64,000 nucleotides of DNA, taken from assembly GCA_003993805.1 (NCBI GenBank), contig RSEF01000001.1, positions 68,354,124-68,418,123 of the forward strand, given 5' to 3'. The notes under the pieces are model-generated. The model was given only the letters and a program-made list of their open reading frames with translations. It did not search any database and was not told the origin of the DNA. Of the stretch, positions 45,201 through 53,760 are shown piece after piece. The stretch is from Himantopus leucocephalus. Taxonomy: Eukaryota; Chordata; Aves; Charadriiformes; Recurvirostridae. Position 1 is the stretch's first letter. Each line of letters starts with the position of its first letter. The translations under genes were made by a program, and so were the position numbers.

Positions 45201-48069
45201 AAAATCATGAGGTAGAAGGTGTCTGTGGGGAAATAGATCCATCAGTTCCTCTTCAAGCAAGTAACCTGAGTAGAATCCCTTGCTGAGAAACCCCTATAGC
45301 ACAGTTGGAAGGGTACATCGGGAAAGACCTCTTTTCTAAGTATCTGCTAGCAGCTACTCTCCAAGGGATTTCAGCTACCAGTCCTACTTGTTTTGGATGG
45401 TTTGTACAAACATCAAGACTTCAGTGTTTTCAATAAAGGACTAATAGAAACGGCCCACTTCAGACTGGTTAGGGAAAAAACAACCAACCACACAAACCGC
45501 CTCATAAAAAAAACCCTCCACCTAAAATGAAAACCTGCTTGTTATTTCATCTGAGTCTTCTATCCAGTGCTCCTACACTTCCACCAAGAGAATATAACAA
45601 GTCCTTGTTAGCGCATCAGGTAATCAAGATCTGTTCGTGAATGGAAGAGGTGGCTTGGCAGTATAGAGAGGTGATGTAGAAATGCCCTATGCTATTAGTT
45701 CAGCCTGCGATGCAATCACCTTTAACATCATTTTCAGTTCCACCTTCCCCCTAGCCCTTCCAGCCTACACATCCAAGTCAAAAGTACAAAGTAGATATTA
45801 CAGCAGTACACATAGCACCTATTAATGTTGCAACAGTTCTAGCTTTTTAAAAAACCCACCTAGAACCATGACATCTTAGGTGGAACACAAGCTGAATCAT
45901 TAAACAAGCAGAAGAGAGATAACAATACCGTAAGTGATACAGCAAGAGAAAGCGAAGGCTGTTCTCACACTGGAGAGGCAACAAAAAAACAATAGGATAA
46001 GGAGCCTGGCTTTACACTACATATTTTTAAAGGAGATACTAATATCTGAACAAGGAAGTTTAGTCTAAACTGTAGGTTCTTATAAAATTCAGCTTCCATA
46101 ATTAAAAAAGACCAGGAAAGTTCCTAAAACTCAACCTAGGCTTTCCAGGAAGGAATAATTCCCTGCAACACAACCTCTTTCTTTTTGTCCAAGAGTCCTC
46201 AAGGGAAAAACAACTTAAAATTTACTTTCTGCCTTTTTTTTTTTTCTTAATAGCAAAGAGAAAAAGCTAAAACGAACATCCAGGCACACAGCTGGCACAG
46301 CATTGATATCTATATGACAAAACTAAGCTAAAGGTAGCAGTTCCACAAGCATTTTAATACTGAAAGTGCCACTAGAAGACAGTCTGCAGTTTCCAACCAT
46401 TCACTCTCATCTTGATCTTCCCTTCTCCTACTGCCTGCAACACCACAGAATGCCTGTACCAGGTGATGCGAATCAGGGAAGCGATGCGGGTTAGACCAAA
46501 GCAAAGTTAATTTTGATCTGGGTCAGCTTCCTGGTATGTCTGCCACAAACACCTCTGCTAACACAAAGGACAAAGCAACTACAGAAAATGAAGGGTGCTT
46601 CTGTCAGTAAGAACACTCAGCAAAGTACATCTACGTTATTAAAAAAAACCGCAATCAACTGCCACCTCTGCCATTAGGATTTAAGCCCACCGGAACACAA
46701 GAAAAACAACAGCTACCCTTCAAGACATTTTACCTACACAAAGCAATTTTCCCCTGGTATTTCCCACCCATGAAGACTCTACTTTGGGAGACCAGTAACA
46801 GGCTGGGAAGCTCCGACAAGAGCTCCTTAAATTGTCAGAGAAACTGTAGGCATCCCAGTTTAAGCCACAGCAGCATCGGCTCACGTTAACATGCCTGTTT
46901 TCCCTCCAGCAGCTAAAGCAATTAAAACATTTCCCACACGAGGACGGGAAGCGTTGGAGCTGCTGTCAGCTAACACATCTGCGACACAACCGAAGCTCCG
47001 TTCTGAACCAAGCGATGCTGAAGTGGTGTCAGCCGTGCCTCGTGGCCAGCTCTGCCCTGCTCCTGGGCACATCCCGCACCTTCTCCCCCGGCCGGCAGCT
47101 GTTTCGACCTCCACGGCCCCTCTGTCACAGCCTTCCTCTTGAGAAGGGAGAGCGCTGACACAGCTTACGTCTCCTTCCCAGCAAGCTGCCCGAGCGGAGG
47201 CGCACGCGTGGGACGTCAGGTGGTCCCTGGAGGAGGCTGGGGTCCCACACGCCAGGGTGAGCCTGGCTACACCCTCCGTGGCACCTGGCATGGGCCGAGC
47301 ACCAGGTCAGAGCCCCATCCCCACGGGGACCTCTGGTCAGCAAAGGGCTGGGGAGGCGAGAGGAGCCCACCGGGACTCGCCCTTCCACACGATCCCCGCA
47401 GCATTTCGGCATTCAAACCTTAACGCCCATCTCCAGCCTGACCCCCGCTACCCCCAAAGCCTGACCCCCGCATCACCGCTCCCGCGGTTTCTCAGGGGAT
47501 ACCCGCAGCGCTACCTCAGCCCCCCGCTTCCTCCATTCCTCCCACGGGAAGGGCCACGCGTATTACCGCCGCGGAGCCAGCCGCGAGTGACAGGGCACCG
47601 CACCCCGCGGCGGGCAGCAGCCCCAGCGCTCCGGGGGCTGTCAGGAGGTACCGGGGCGGCTCCCCCACACCGGGCCCGCAGGGCGGGAGGACACGGAGGC
47701 CTCCGCGGGGCGGCGGCCAGGGCAGGGCTGAGGCAAGGCCGTGGCGGGAGGAGGCGGTGGAAGGGGTCAGGCTTTAGCGGCGAGGCGGTGGAGGCGGCGG
47801 CGGCGGCGGGCCGTGGCCGGCGGTACCTGCTCGGTGGCGCTGGGGCAGCAGGCGATGAGCGGCAGCGCCGTCAGGCAGTTCAGCAGGAGGCCGCCCAGCG
47901 TGATGGCGTTAGGGGCCAACCCCAGCGGGACCTGCTCCACCAGCCAGGCCCAGTAGGGCTGCAGCCACGGCTCCAGCAGCGAGCGCCCGGCCGCGCTGTA
48001 GCGGTGCTGCTCCAGGCGCTTCAGCTGCGCCGGGCTGAGGGGCGCGGGCAGAGCCCAGGGCGCGGCCAT
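27096..48069 (-). CDS. CHPT1: CHPT1, cholinephosphotransferase 1 (complete, 8 coding exons)
   Basis: Minus-strand join of 48069-47827, 38177-38030, 36975-36834, 33314-33230, 31696-31565, 31175-31017, 27848-27723, 27227-27096 (1167 bp, 388 residues; human 406). It transfers phosphocholine from CDP-choline to diacylglycerol, the last step of the Kennedy pathway to phosphatidylcholine, in Golgi/ER membranes. The CDP-alcohol phosphotransferase signature DG-x2-AR-x8-G-x3-D-x3-D is complete at D104-G105, A108-R109, G118, D122, D126. Several hydrophobic helices follow (for example [19 protein letters not shown] and [15 protein letters not shown]), ending in a hydrophilic tail [12 protein letters not shown]. 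Phases agree throughout and all introns are GT/AG. The shorter length comes from a shorter N terminus ([20 protein letters not shown]) and tail. HRYSAAG and the exon 6-7 segments match CHPT1; CEPT1, the closest paralogue, is excluded mainly by context and tail. Confidence 0.96.
27228..27722 (-). other. CHPT1: CHPT1 intron 7
   Basis: 495 bp, GTAAGC donor. Plus-strand A-runs and matching T-runs near 27254-27281. Nothing else. Confidence 0.75.
27723..27848 (-). CDS. CHPT1: CHPT1 coding exon 7
   Basis: 126 bp, phase 0 at both ends. It encodes [20 protein letters not shown] then [20 protein letters not shown] and AL, the conserved luminal/last-helix region. Confidence 0.96.
27960..28366 (+). mobile_element. 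Solo LTR of an avian endogenous retrovirus (shorter copy)
   Basis: About 407 bp, starting TGTCATGGTTTAACCC and ending GAAGCCAGGACA, with the TG...CA termini of an LTR. A TATA-like TTTATATGCTGAGTGTGAC lies inside. It shares termini and the TTAGCAACAACTAAAA block with the LTR at 29974 but lacks about 180 bp of its middle. I recognise the family as a common neoavian one but cannot name it. No clear target duplication. Confidence 0.8.
28367..29973 (-). other. CHPT1: Intronic sequence between two LTRs
   Basis: No gag, pol or env-like reading frame, no primer-binding site next to the left LTR and no second paired LTR, so this is intron rather than proviral interior. The 147-codon frame at 28873-29316 is unrecognised. 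Confidence 0.6.
29974..30556 (+). mobile_element. Solo LTR of an avian endogenous retrovirus (longer copy)
   Basis: About 583 bp, start TGTTGTGTTTTAACCCC, end CTGAACCAAGACA. TATA-like CTTTATATACTGAGCATGA at about 30289. Flanks CTGGA before and CTGAA after may be a decayed 5-bp target duplication. Same family and orientation as the LTR at 27960, in the same CHPT1 intron. Confidence 0.85.
31017..31175 (-). CDS. CHPT1: CHPT1 coding exon 6
   Basis: 159 bp, phase 0 at both ends, donor GTAAGG. It encodes [20 protein letters not shown] then [20 protein letters not shown] and [13 protein letters not shown], two membrane helices. Confidence 0.97.
31176..31564 (-). other. CHPT1: CHPT1 intron 5
   Basis: 389 bp, GTAAGT donor. 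Nothing recognised. Confidence 0.8.
31565..31696 (-). CDS. CHPT1: CHPT1 coding exon 5
   Basis: 132 bp, phase 0 at both ends. It encodes [20 protein letters not shown] then [20 protein letters not shown] and [15 protein letters not shown] is a strongly conserved family block. Confidence 0.97.
31697..33229 (-). other. CHPT1: CHPT1 intron 4
   Basis: 1.53 kb. A poly(A) run at about 32240-32259 and a single ambiguous base N at 32323. No repeat family recognised. Confidence 0.65.
33230..33314 (-). CDS. CHPT1: CHPT1 coding exon 4
   Basis: 85 bp, acceptor TTCGTAG, donor GTGAGT. It encodes [20 protein letters not shown] then GTAIWDYK, one membrane helix; the human protein has the same WDY end. Confidence 0.96.
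33315..36833 (-). other. CHPT1: CHPT1 intron 3
   Basis: 3.52 kb. A GC-richer block at about 34500-34800 and a possible old LINE fragment at about 36270-36370. No other assignment. Confidence 0.6.
36270..36370 (+). repeat. Possible old CR1/L2-like 3' fragment
   Basis: The segment around TGTGGAACTCCTTGCCAAAG followed by a GGTTGCAGAGGGCTTTTTCA stretch resembles the 3' region of old CR1/L2-type LINEs. No tail is preserved. Confidence 0.4.
36834..36975 (-). CDS. CHPT1: CHPT1 coding exon 3
   Basis: 142 bp, acceptor CTTTTCAG, donor GTAAGT. It encodes [20 protein letters not shown] then [20 protein letters not shown] and [17 protein letters not shown] is a family hallmark. Confidence 0.97.
36976..38029 (-). 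other. CHPT1: CHPT1 intron 2
   Basis: 1.05 kb. It holds a CR1 fragment 65 bp from the exon 2 donor. Confidence 0.75.
37805..37965 (+). mobile_element. CR1 fragment with internal deletion
   Basis: The block GGCAGCCTTGGCTGCAGTGA with its following ACCAGGAGATGG matches an internal CR1 ORF2 segment. It is followed almost at once by a CR1 3' end (GTTGGATTAGATGCTCTCC, then AGGTCCTTTCCAACTTC). The intervening kilobase or so is missing. Antisense to CHPT1. Confidence 0.75.
38030..38177 (-). CDS. CHPT1: CHPT1 coding exon 2 (catalytic motif)
   Basis: 148 bp, acceptor TCTTTCAG, donor GTAGCC. It encodes [20 protein letters not shown], then the catalytic segment [20 protein letters not shown] and DHGCDSIST. 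All eight signature residues of the CDP-alcohol phosphotransferase motif are present. Confidence 0.98.
42231..42256. repeat. Poly-G tract with an ambiguous base
   Basis: A run of G interrupted by A at 42248 and N at 42249. It is likely hard to sequence and its length may be wrong. Confidence 0.85.
43796..43886. repeat. Tandem duplicate around an N (probable assembly artefact)
   Basis: ATTATAGACAACAGAAACAA plus AGGCCTT and a poly-A run occurs at 43796-43844 and again from 43846, separated by one N at 43845. The copies are identical up to the A-run. Confidence 0.85.
44568..44600. repeat. Poly-A tract with N
   Basis: A run of about 33 positions of A, broken by N at 44585. No transposon body precedes it. 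Confidence 0.85.
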
Positions 48070-48620
48070 GCCACCGCCGCCACCGCGGGGGCCGCCGCCG
48101 CTCGCCGCGCACCGGACGGGACCGAGCTCAGGCCGCCGCCGCCGCCGCTCGGGGCGGGGCAGAGCTGAGGGCCGCGGCGGGAGGCGGAAGAGGCCGACGC
48201 CCAGCGGCGGCTCTGCGGGAGGGGAGTCGCCGCCGTCGCCCCCGCGGCAGCTTAAGGCGGGGCGGGCGCCGTGGCCCCCACCCCACCGTTGGTTCCTTCA
48301 CCCCGAGGCCACGGCTCCCTCCCCCGCCGCCGGGGCCCCGTTTCCAGGCGGGTTGCCCTGGCTGTGGCGGCTCCGCCGGCCGCGCCTCGCCCGTGAGGGG
48401 ATGGGGATCGCCCCCTCTCCCTCCTCCTCCGGCGGCGGCGGAGTGCGCCGCGGGTGGGCCCGTCCCGCCTGCCGCCGTTTCCCCAGGCCCGTGGGCGGTC
48501 ACGGCCGGTGCTGGGGCCTGATGCGGTGGGCCCGTGCGCCCATGTCTCGTCGCTGCTGGATCCCCCTCTCCCCCGTGGCTTTCCTTATTCATCTACTTTT
48601 CCCTGCGCACGTTTTTTAAT
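47400..48620 (-). promoter_or_regulatory. CHPT1: CpG island with CHPT1 promoter
   Basis: Dense CpG and GC content spanning CHPT1 exon 1, its 5'UTR and the start of intron 1. Sp1-type GC boxes GGGGCGGGGC at 48151-48160 and GGCGGGGCGGGCG near 48255 lie 80-200 bp upstream of the start codon. No TATA box seen. This is typical of a housekeeping promoter. The transcription start is not determined. Confidence 0.85.
47827..48069 (-). CDS. CHPT1: CHPT1 coding exon 1
   Basis: 81 codons from ATG at 48069 to donor GTACCG. Kozak context is good (G at -3, G at +4). It encodes [20 protein letters not shown], then [20 protein letters not shown] and the first membrane segment with NAITLGG. RYSAAG...LLEP is shared with human CHPT1. 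Confidence 0.95.
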
Positions 48621-51600
48621 GCAGCGGATGGCGGCAGCGGGTGGCCAGCGAGGCGTTTGGCCGGAGCAAGGCTTGGGCCTCGGTCGTGACCCCACCACAG
48701 CCAGGACTGGAGGGAGGTGATCCCCACTGTGTGGGCCAAGGGGCCCTTCACCACCTGGAGGAGACCCACTGCCCCCGAGAGTGTCCGTCTTACCTGTGGT
48801 GGGGCACCGGTACACTGCCTCACGCAGGACTGCCTTTACCTCCTTCGCTGGCGTAGAGAAGGCGCTTTGAAACAAACGTGCCTTTTCAGAAGTTGTGGCA
48901 CGTCAAGTTATTTGTATTGGTCGTGTGAAGGGTCTTAGATGTGTCCCTCGCTCTCTAGGAAGGTGTGTGGTTTCTGGAGGTGGCCACGAAAAGGTGAGCA
49001 CTGCGTAGCTGTATGAAAGATGAAGTAGAAACTGTAAAATACAACCTCTAATGAGTAGTATATACCCAAAAGGCATCTTCTTAGAATCAGGAATCCTTTT
49101 TTTAAGTTATTCCATTGTGAGCCAGAGGCTGCAGCTTTCTGGCCAGACACAACAATTTCCTGGACAGAGCAGTTTCCTGTTATTCAAAGTGAGCGGGCTC
49201 GCTTTGATAAAGTTAGTATGTTTTCGGGTAGCTTTCTCTACTGCTAGGGTCAGGAATGCTTGGCATGCAAAAGGGTGGTTTCAAAATCCCTTGACATGGT
49301 ATGTGCGTCCCAAGTGCCATGTCGTTCGTCAGCTGATTTCATTTACAGATCACTAAATACAGTATGATACAGCAATTGGGATTAGGGGCCAAAACAGAGA
49401 AGAGAGGAACTGCCAGCAAAGGAGGGGGTAATACATAACATAATAAAGAAAGATTCAGTAACAGCCAGCTAGAGAATGGCAAAAGGGAAATGTGACAGAT
49501 TAACAACCAGCCAGATCCCCAGTCCCTTGGAATTGCTGGGTTTGGAAAAAACTGTTTCTTTTAATAACCTGTGCATCGCTGTCATCGATGAACATAATGG
49601 TACTGGCACAAGCTCTTTGTGATACCGGAAGAAAAAGAAGAGAAAACAAACTTGGAAAAGAAGTGGAGGGGGAAGTAAGTGGTGTAAAAAGTGAGGGCCA
49701 CGTGAGTAGAGGAAGAAATGGATTCCCTACTGAATTTATCACTGAGCTTGGGGAAGGGTTTGTTTTAATTTAAAAAGTATTCAGCAACAAGGTATAGAAC
49801 AAGAGAACATAGTATTTAAAGTCCAGTGCGTTTAGACTTCCAGCACTTCCTCAGTATTCAGGATATAGTTTTGCTTCCAAATGCTCTCTGCTTCAGCAAA
49901 GCAGCAGCTTTACTTGTCAGTCAGGAAAGCAGGCCATGAAAATCAAGTGACAGTAAATACACTGTGCTTAAAATAGAACGCCTTTTGCTCCAGAAACTCA
50001 AAATGCAAGAAAAGTAAGTCTCCCTTCACAATGGTTTGTAAAAGGTGGCAATATTACACTTTTTTTTTTCCTTAAAAGGAAGTACAAGAAGCTTGAAACA
50101 TTTTTTATAAAAGGAATATTTTTTAAAATTTCTGTCTCTCAGTAAGACCTCCTTATAAACACTATATCTGAATTTATGCATTCTTTAAAAGATTTGCATG
50201 TGTTTTTTCTCCTCCCCTCCTATATTTGTGAGATTGTTTTCAGTGAGGGAAAAATGGGCTTCACTGACCGTGATCTTTCAATACAAATGGGTAACTACAA
50301 TGCCTGTATCAAGCTCCCCATACAGCAATTTGAGAATGGATGTGTATTTATACAACAGTAACATTTATATGCCAAATGCTCTTCCATGGGCAATGAGAGC
50401 AAGCCAAGAGAAGACAAAATATTTTCCTCTGGCTTCTTTAGAAATAAACATCCTTTTTTTATTAACTTTGATTCTTCTTTGTGTGTGTATCTGTGTGTGT
50501 ATGTGTGTTTGGGTCTGCCTTCTTATTCCAAGTAATAAATTTCCTTGACCTGTGTAAGGCGAACTGAACACCAAGGCAGAACTTTCAAAAATACTAAATT
50601 CCTACCAGATATATGAAAGTGTGCAGAAAAGAAAAACCTTATTAAAGGTGCTACTGAGCTATAACCTCAGCACGTACTGGTTGACGGAGAGTGTACATAG
50701 CAAACAGATAAATATGCATAATGCAACTAGCTGAAGACTTAAACTGGTTTCATGTATTATGAGACATTAAGGAACACAACCATAAGGCGTAAAACCACTA
50801 CTAGTTTCACTTTCCCTGGGGCTTTTGTGTTTTGCTCTTACTTAATCTCATATGACCAGATTTTAGTTGCTATCCTCTGTTACTTCTAGTAACTTTCAGG
50901 TTCACTGATTTCCTGGAAATTCCTTGTGAGCTGACTTTGGAGAAATTTCTTCTTGGGAGCATTGGGCTATGTCTTCTACAGCATGATATTCTGCTGCTTC
51001 TATTATTTGTGTTGTTTTGCCTGTGGTCTTTGTTGTCTTTGGTATGTCTTTATTCTCCCAAGCTTCTATTAACTGCAGATTTCATTAGCATTTTCTTAAG
51101 TCTGTGGTTTTTGTCACTTTACTTCATCTATCAAACACCATCCCTGGAGAATCCCATTAGGCAAATCATCATGAATCAAAACTTTATCTTTTGTTATTCG
51201 TTATTTAAGGTTCTGCAGCCCGTTTTAGATCTACTGGAAATCCCTTTCCTATCCCACCCCATCCTATCATTCCTCTCAAAGTCATTTTCAATTAATTTTT
51301 AATCCAGAGGCTTGGCTGGTCAGCATAGTTAGTGAGAGCATGAATTTATAGCACACTAATGCCCACTCATCTCGGTTCCACCCACGGCCCGATACCCAGT
51401 ACTTCCTATTGGCGTGGCGCACCTCAAGCCCAAGGGACAGCCAATGGCATATGCTGCACAACGCAACTGGGGAGGAATTAAGGGCATCCGAATATAACGC
51501 TTACTGTTCACACGGTGAAAAGTAGCTTAGTTCAGCTTGTCTTTTAACACTGCTGGCATCTGGTAGAAATTAGAGTAGCTAATTCCATCGGCAGAGAGCC

Positions 51601-53019
51601 TGCAGAAGCTGAGATTTATGCTGGGTTCCGGGTTATTATGTATGGTATATTAAGACTGAGGAGACAGATAGATATGTAAGCTCGAAGCTATAAACATCAT
51701 GGCGTACAAAGTGCAGATGCCTGCGTGCATCCTTTTCGGCTTACTGAAAAACACAAACTCACAATAACTATAGCTTTTGATGCTGACTATAGTATATCTC
51801 AACAGACTGGTATTTTAAATGAGGGCCATGTGCTTAAATGCTTAAACCCCCATGGCATATATTCAAACTGACCCTCTCCCACAGCCTTCTGTGCTTCAAA
51901 ACATGAAGGGAGTCCCAATTCGCTGGTGAGATACAGAATGAAGAGAAGTTATTAATCCTTTATGAAATTTTCTTCTTAGTAGATCTGTTGCCTTCTTTCA
52001 TGCGTAGGTGTGAATGAATGTGTAGGAGCAAATTGATTTTGGCAGGAGCGGGGTGAAATGCAGGTGTGGGTGTCCAGGATCACAGGGAATGGGGAATTGC
52101 TTCCTTGCGCACATGGCGGCATAGAAGAAATCACAAAGGTGGAAAGAAAAGAAAGAAGAAAAAGGATCTCACAGCGAGTGAGATTTACAGAGCAAAGTGA
52201 GAAATGCGTTCAGATCCGCAAAGGGAAAGAAGTGGTAATTCAACTGCAAAAACACCGGTTCAGCAGTGGCGGTTCATAGTGACACATTCTTTTATTACAT
52301 AATTACTGACTGCTGGATGTTTGAAAATGCGCTGATGTCAAATAACCATCTTGTAATGTACTACTGGTCTAAGTAGACCTTTATCTGTAGAAACCATAAT
52401 TGGAGATCAATCATTAGTCAGTAAGCACATAACGTACCCGATCTGTACAGCCGGAGTGAGAACTGGTTAATAAGTGACAGGGCGATAGGGGATGGACAGC
52501 CTGGCCTAATTACGTGTGACCTTGTGTCTCACATGCTTCAAAGTTTGCTGTAGACTTACAGGCAATAGCCCCAACTCCTGAAATACTTGGAGGTTGTTAG
52601 AGTTGGAAAAGTGATGTAGCCATTTTACCTTATCTAAGGCGTTTTTGCCTTGCACGGTAAATTGCAAAGTGGTACGGTCCGAGTTCCTCTTCTGCTGTGA
52701 TACCTACAAGAGCTCCATGAATTGCTGAGGAAGGGGGCAGATCCAGAATGATGAAAGGTGTGACAGTTGGCATTTATAATATTTAAAATATTGAAAACAT
52801 ATAGATCCAAAATGGCATGTATCTATAGCATTTATCTTCACTCACATTCTGTGTCATGTATCTTAAAGTGTAAGCCCATTGGGTTAGGTGACTGCTGATA
52901 CTGTTTGCCACTCGATGTGGTGGGCTCAAGTTCCTGCTTTACGGTATGTGGAAATTGAACAAGAAATGTGGTAAGATGAGACAGAAAAACCCCTAAAAAA
53001 ATAGTAAACAAGAGCTTGA
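48621..53019. other. Intergenic MYBPC1-CHPT1
   Basis: 4.4 kb between the CHPT1 promoter and the MYBPC1 3' end. A CCAAT/TATA cluster lies at 51408-51497 (separate entry). No coding exon or named repeat recognised. Confidence 0.65.
51408..51497 (+). promoter_or_regulatory. Orphan CCAAT/TATA promoter-like cluster
   Basis: An inverted CCAAT box (CTATTGGCG, ATTGG at 51408-51412), a direct one (CAGCCAATGG, 51441-51445) and a TATAA at 51493-51497 are spaced as in a TATA promoter pointing right, within a GC-richer island. No known gene starts here. It may be a non-coding RNA promoter, an LTR remnant or chance. Confidence 0.35.
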
Positions 53020-53659
53020 TAGATCTTAAACACTTCATATTTATTGTACATTAAATAAAACAATTTCAGTTCAGTTGAGAGACTGATGGGTCAGATTTAG
53101 GAAATCAAAACTTCTAAAGGAAGATATGTTCAGCGTAAATGATCATTAAGTACATATGTATTATTTATGTTATAGTAAAACCATATTCTGTTAAACAATT
53201 CTCAGGTGAATAAGATACATTATCAAAGAGGTATGTATTCCAAGGGTCTTATTGCACAGCTACTGGCTAATCCATGTACTTTCAGTCTGAGAAGGATATG
53301 CTTTGTACCACCGAGTACAAACTCTGACTGCCTCCTCGTGTATATTACACAGCTTCTCCTCTTTCCTCATTAGAAAACAGAACACAATATCAAACAGAAA
53401 ATAAAGCTGAACATTACAAAACGTGTGTTGTCTTCAGTTCATTTCATTTCAACCCCAAAGCAATCCATGCGTATTCTTTCTTTTCGGTAAGAGCAGGTAG
53501 GGAAAACAAAACAACAAATAAGAAACAAAAAAAAAAATAAAGGGGGGAAAGAAAATAAAATCTCCAGCCACACGTTTGTTCTGTCATTGCAAGAACTAAA
53601 ATGCTGTAATTCTGCTACCAATTTCCAGCGCAGTGGGAGGAAACACTGTGGACGGACTC
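53020..53659 (-). other. MYBPC1: MYBPC1 3'UTR (candidate)
   Basis: Sequence from the candidate terminal stop to just past the polyadenylation hexamer, about 640 bp, AT-rich. Confidence 0.55.
53040..53045 (-). terminator. MYBPC1: MYBPC1 polyadenylation signal (candidate)
   Basis: AATAAA on the minus strand, about 615 bp downstream of the terminal-exon stop at 53660. Confidence 0.55.
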
Positions 53660-53760
53660 TCACTTCCCCTCAGTTTTGTCTGCCTGTACTTCACGCATAT
53701 ATGAATCAATGATATGTGGAGGCACTCCATCCATCAATAGTCTGAAGAACGAAAGCCCAC
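53660..53760 (-). CDS. MYBPC1: MYBPC1 terminal exon (candidate)
   Basis: Acceptor TTCCTTGTTCGTAG before 53760. Read after the 59-bp exon (phase 0) it gives VGFRSSDY and stops at 53736-53734. Read directly after the C10 exon (phase 1) it stays open for 33 residues, including [20 protein letters not shown], to TGA at 53662-53660. A second acceptor TTCGTTCTTCAG lies 19 bp inside (exon start 53741). Assignment rests on strand, position, phase and the AATAAA downstream, not on homology. Confidence 0.5.

Larger units (their letters stand above)
38178..47826 (-). other. CHPT1: CHPT1 intron 1 (9.6 kb)
   Basis: The largest intron. It contains a poly-G tract with N (42231-42256), a duplicated segment joined by N (43796-43886), a poly-A tract with N (about 44568-44600), a pyrimidine-rich region at about 42960-43380 and the inner half of the CpG island. 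I see no exon or named transposon. Confidence 0.65.

Noticed and set aside
47257..48168. 303-codon plus-strand open frame
   Set aside because: It overlaps CHPT1 exon 1 in antisense inside a CpG island where stop codons are rare. The composition is Arg/Ala/Gly/Pro-rich and no domain is recognisable.
48068..48619. Long open frames on both strands upstream of CHPT1
   Set aside because: Both strands are open at once, as expected from GC-rich DNA. No family resemblance. A divergent non-coding transcript remains possible.
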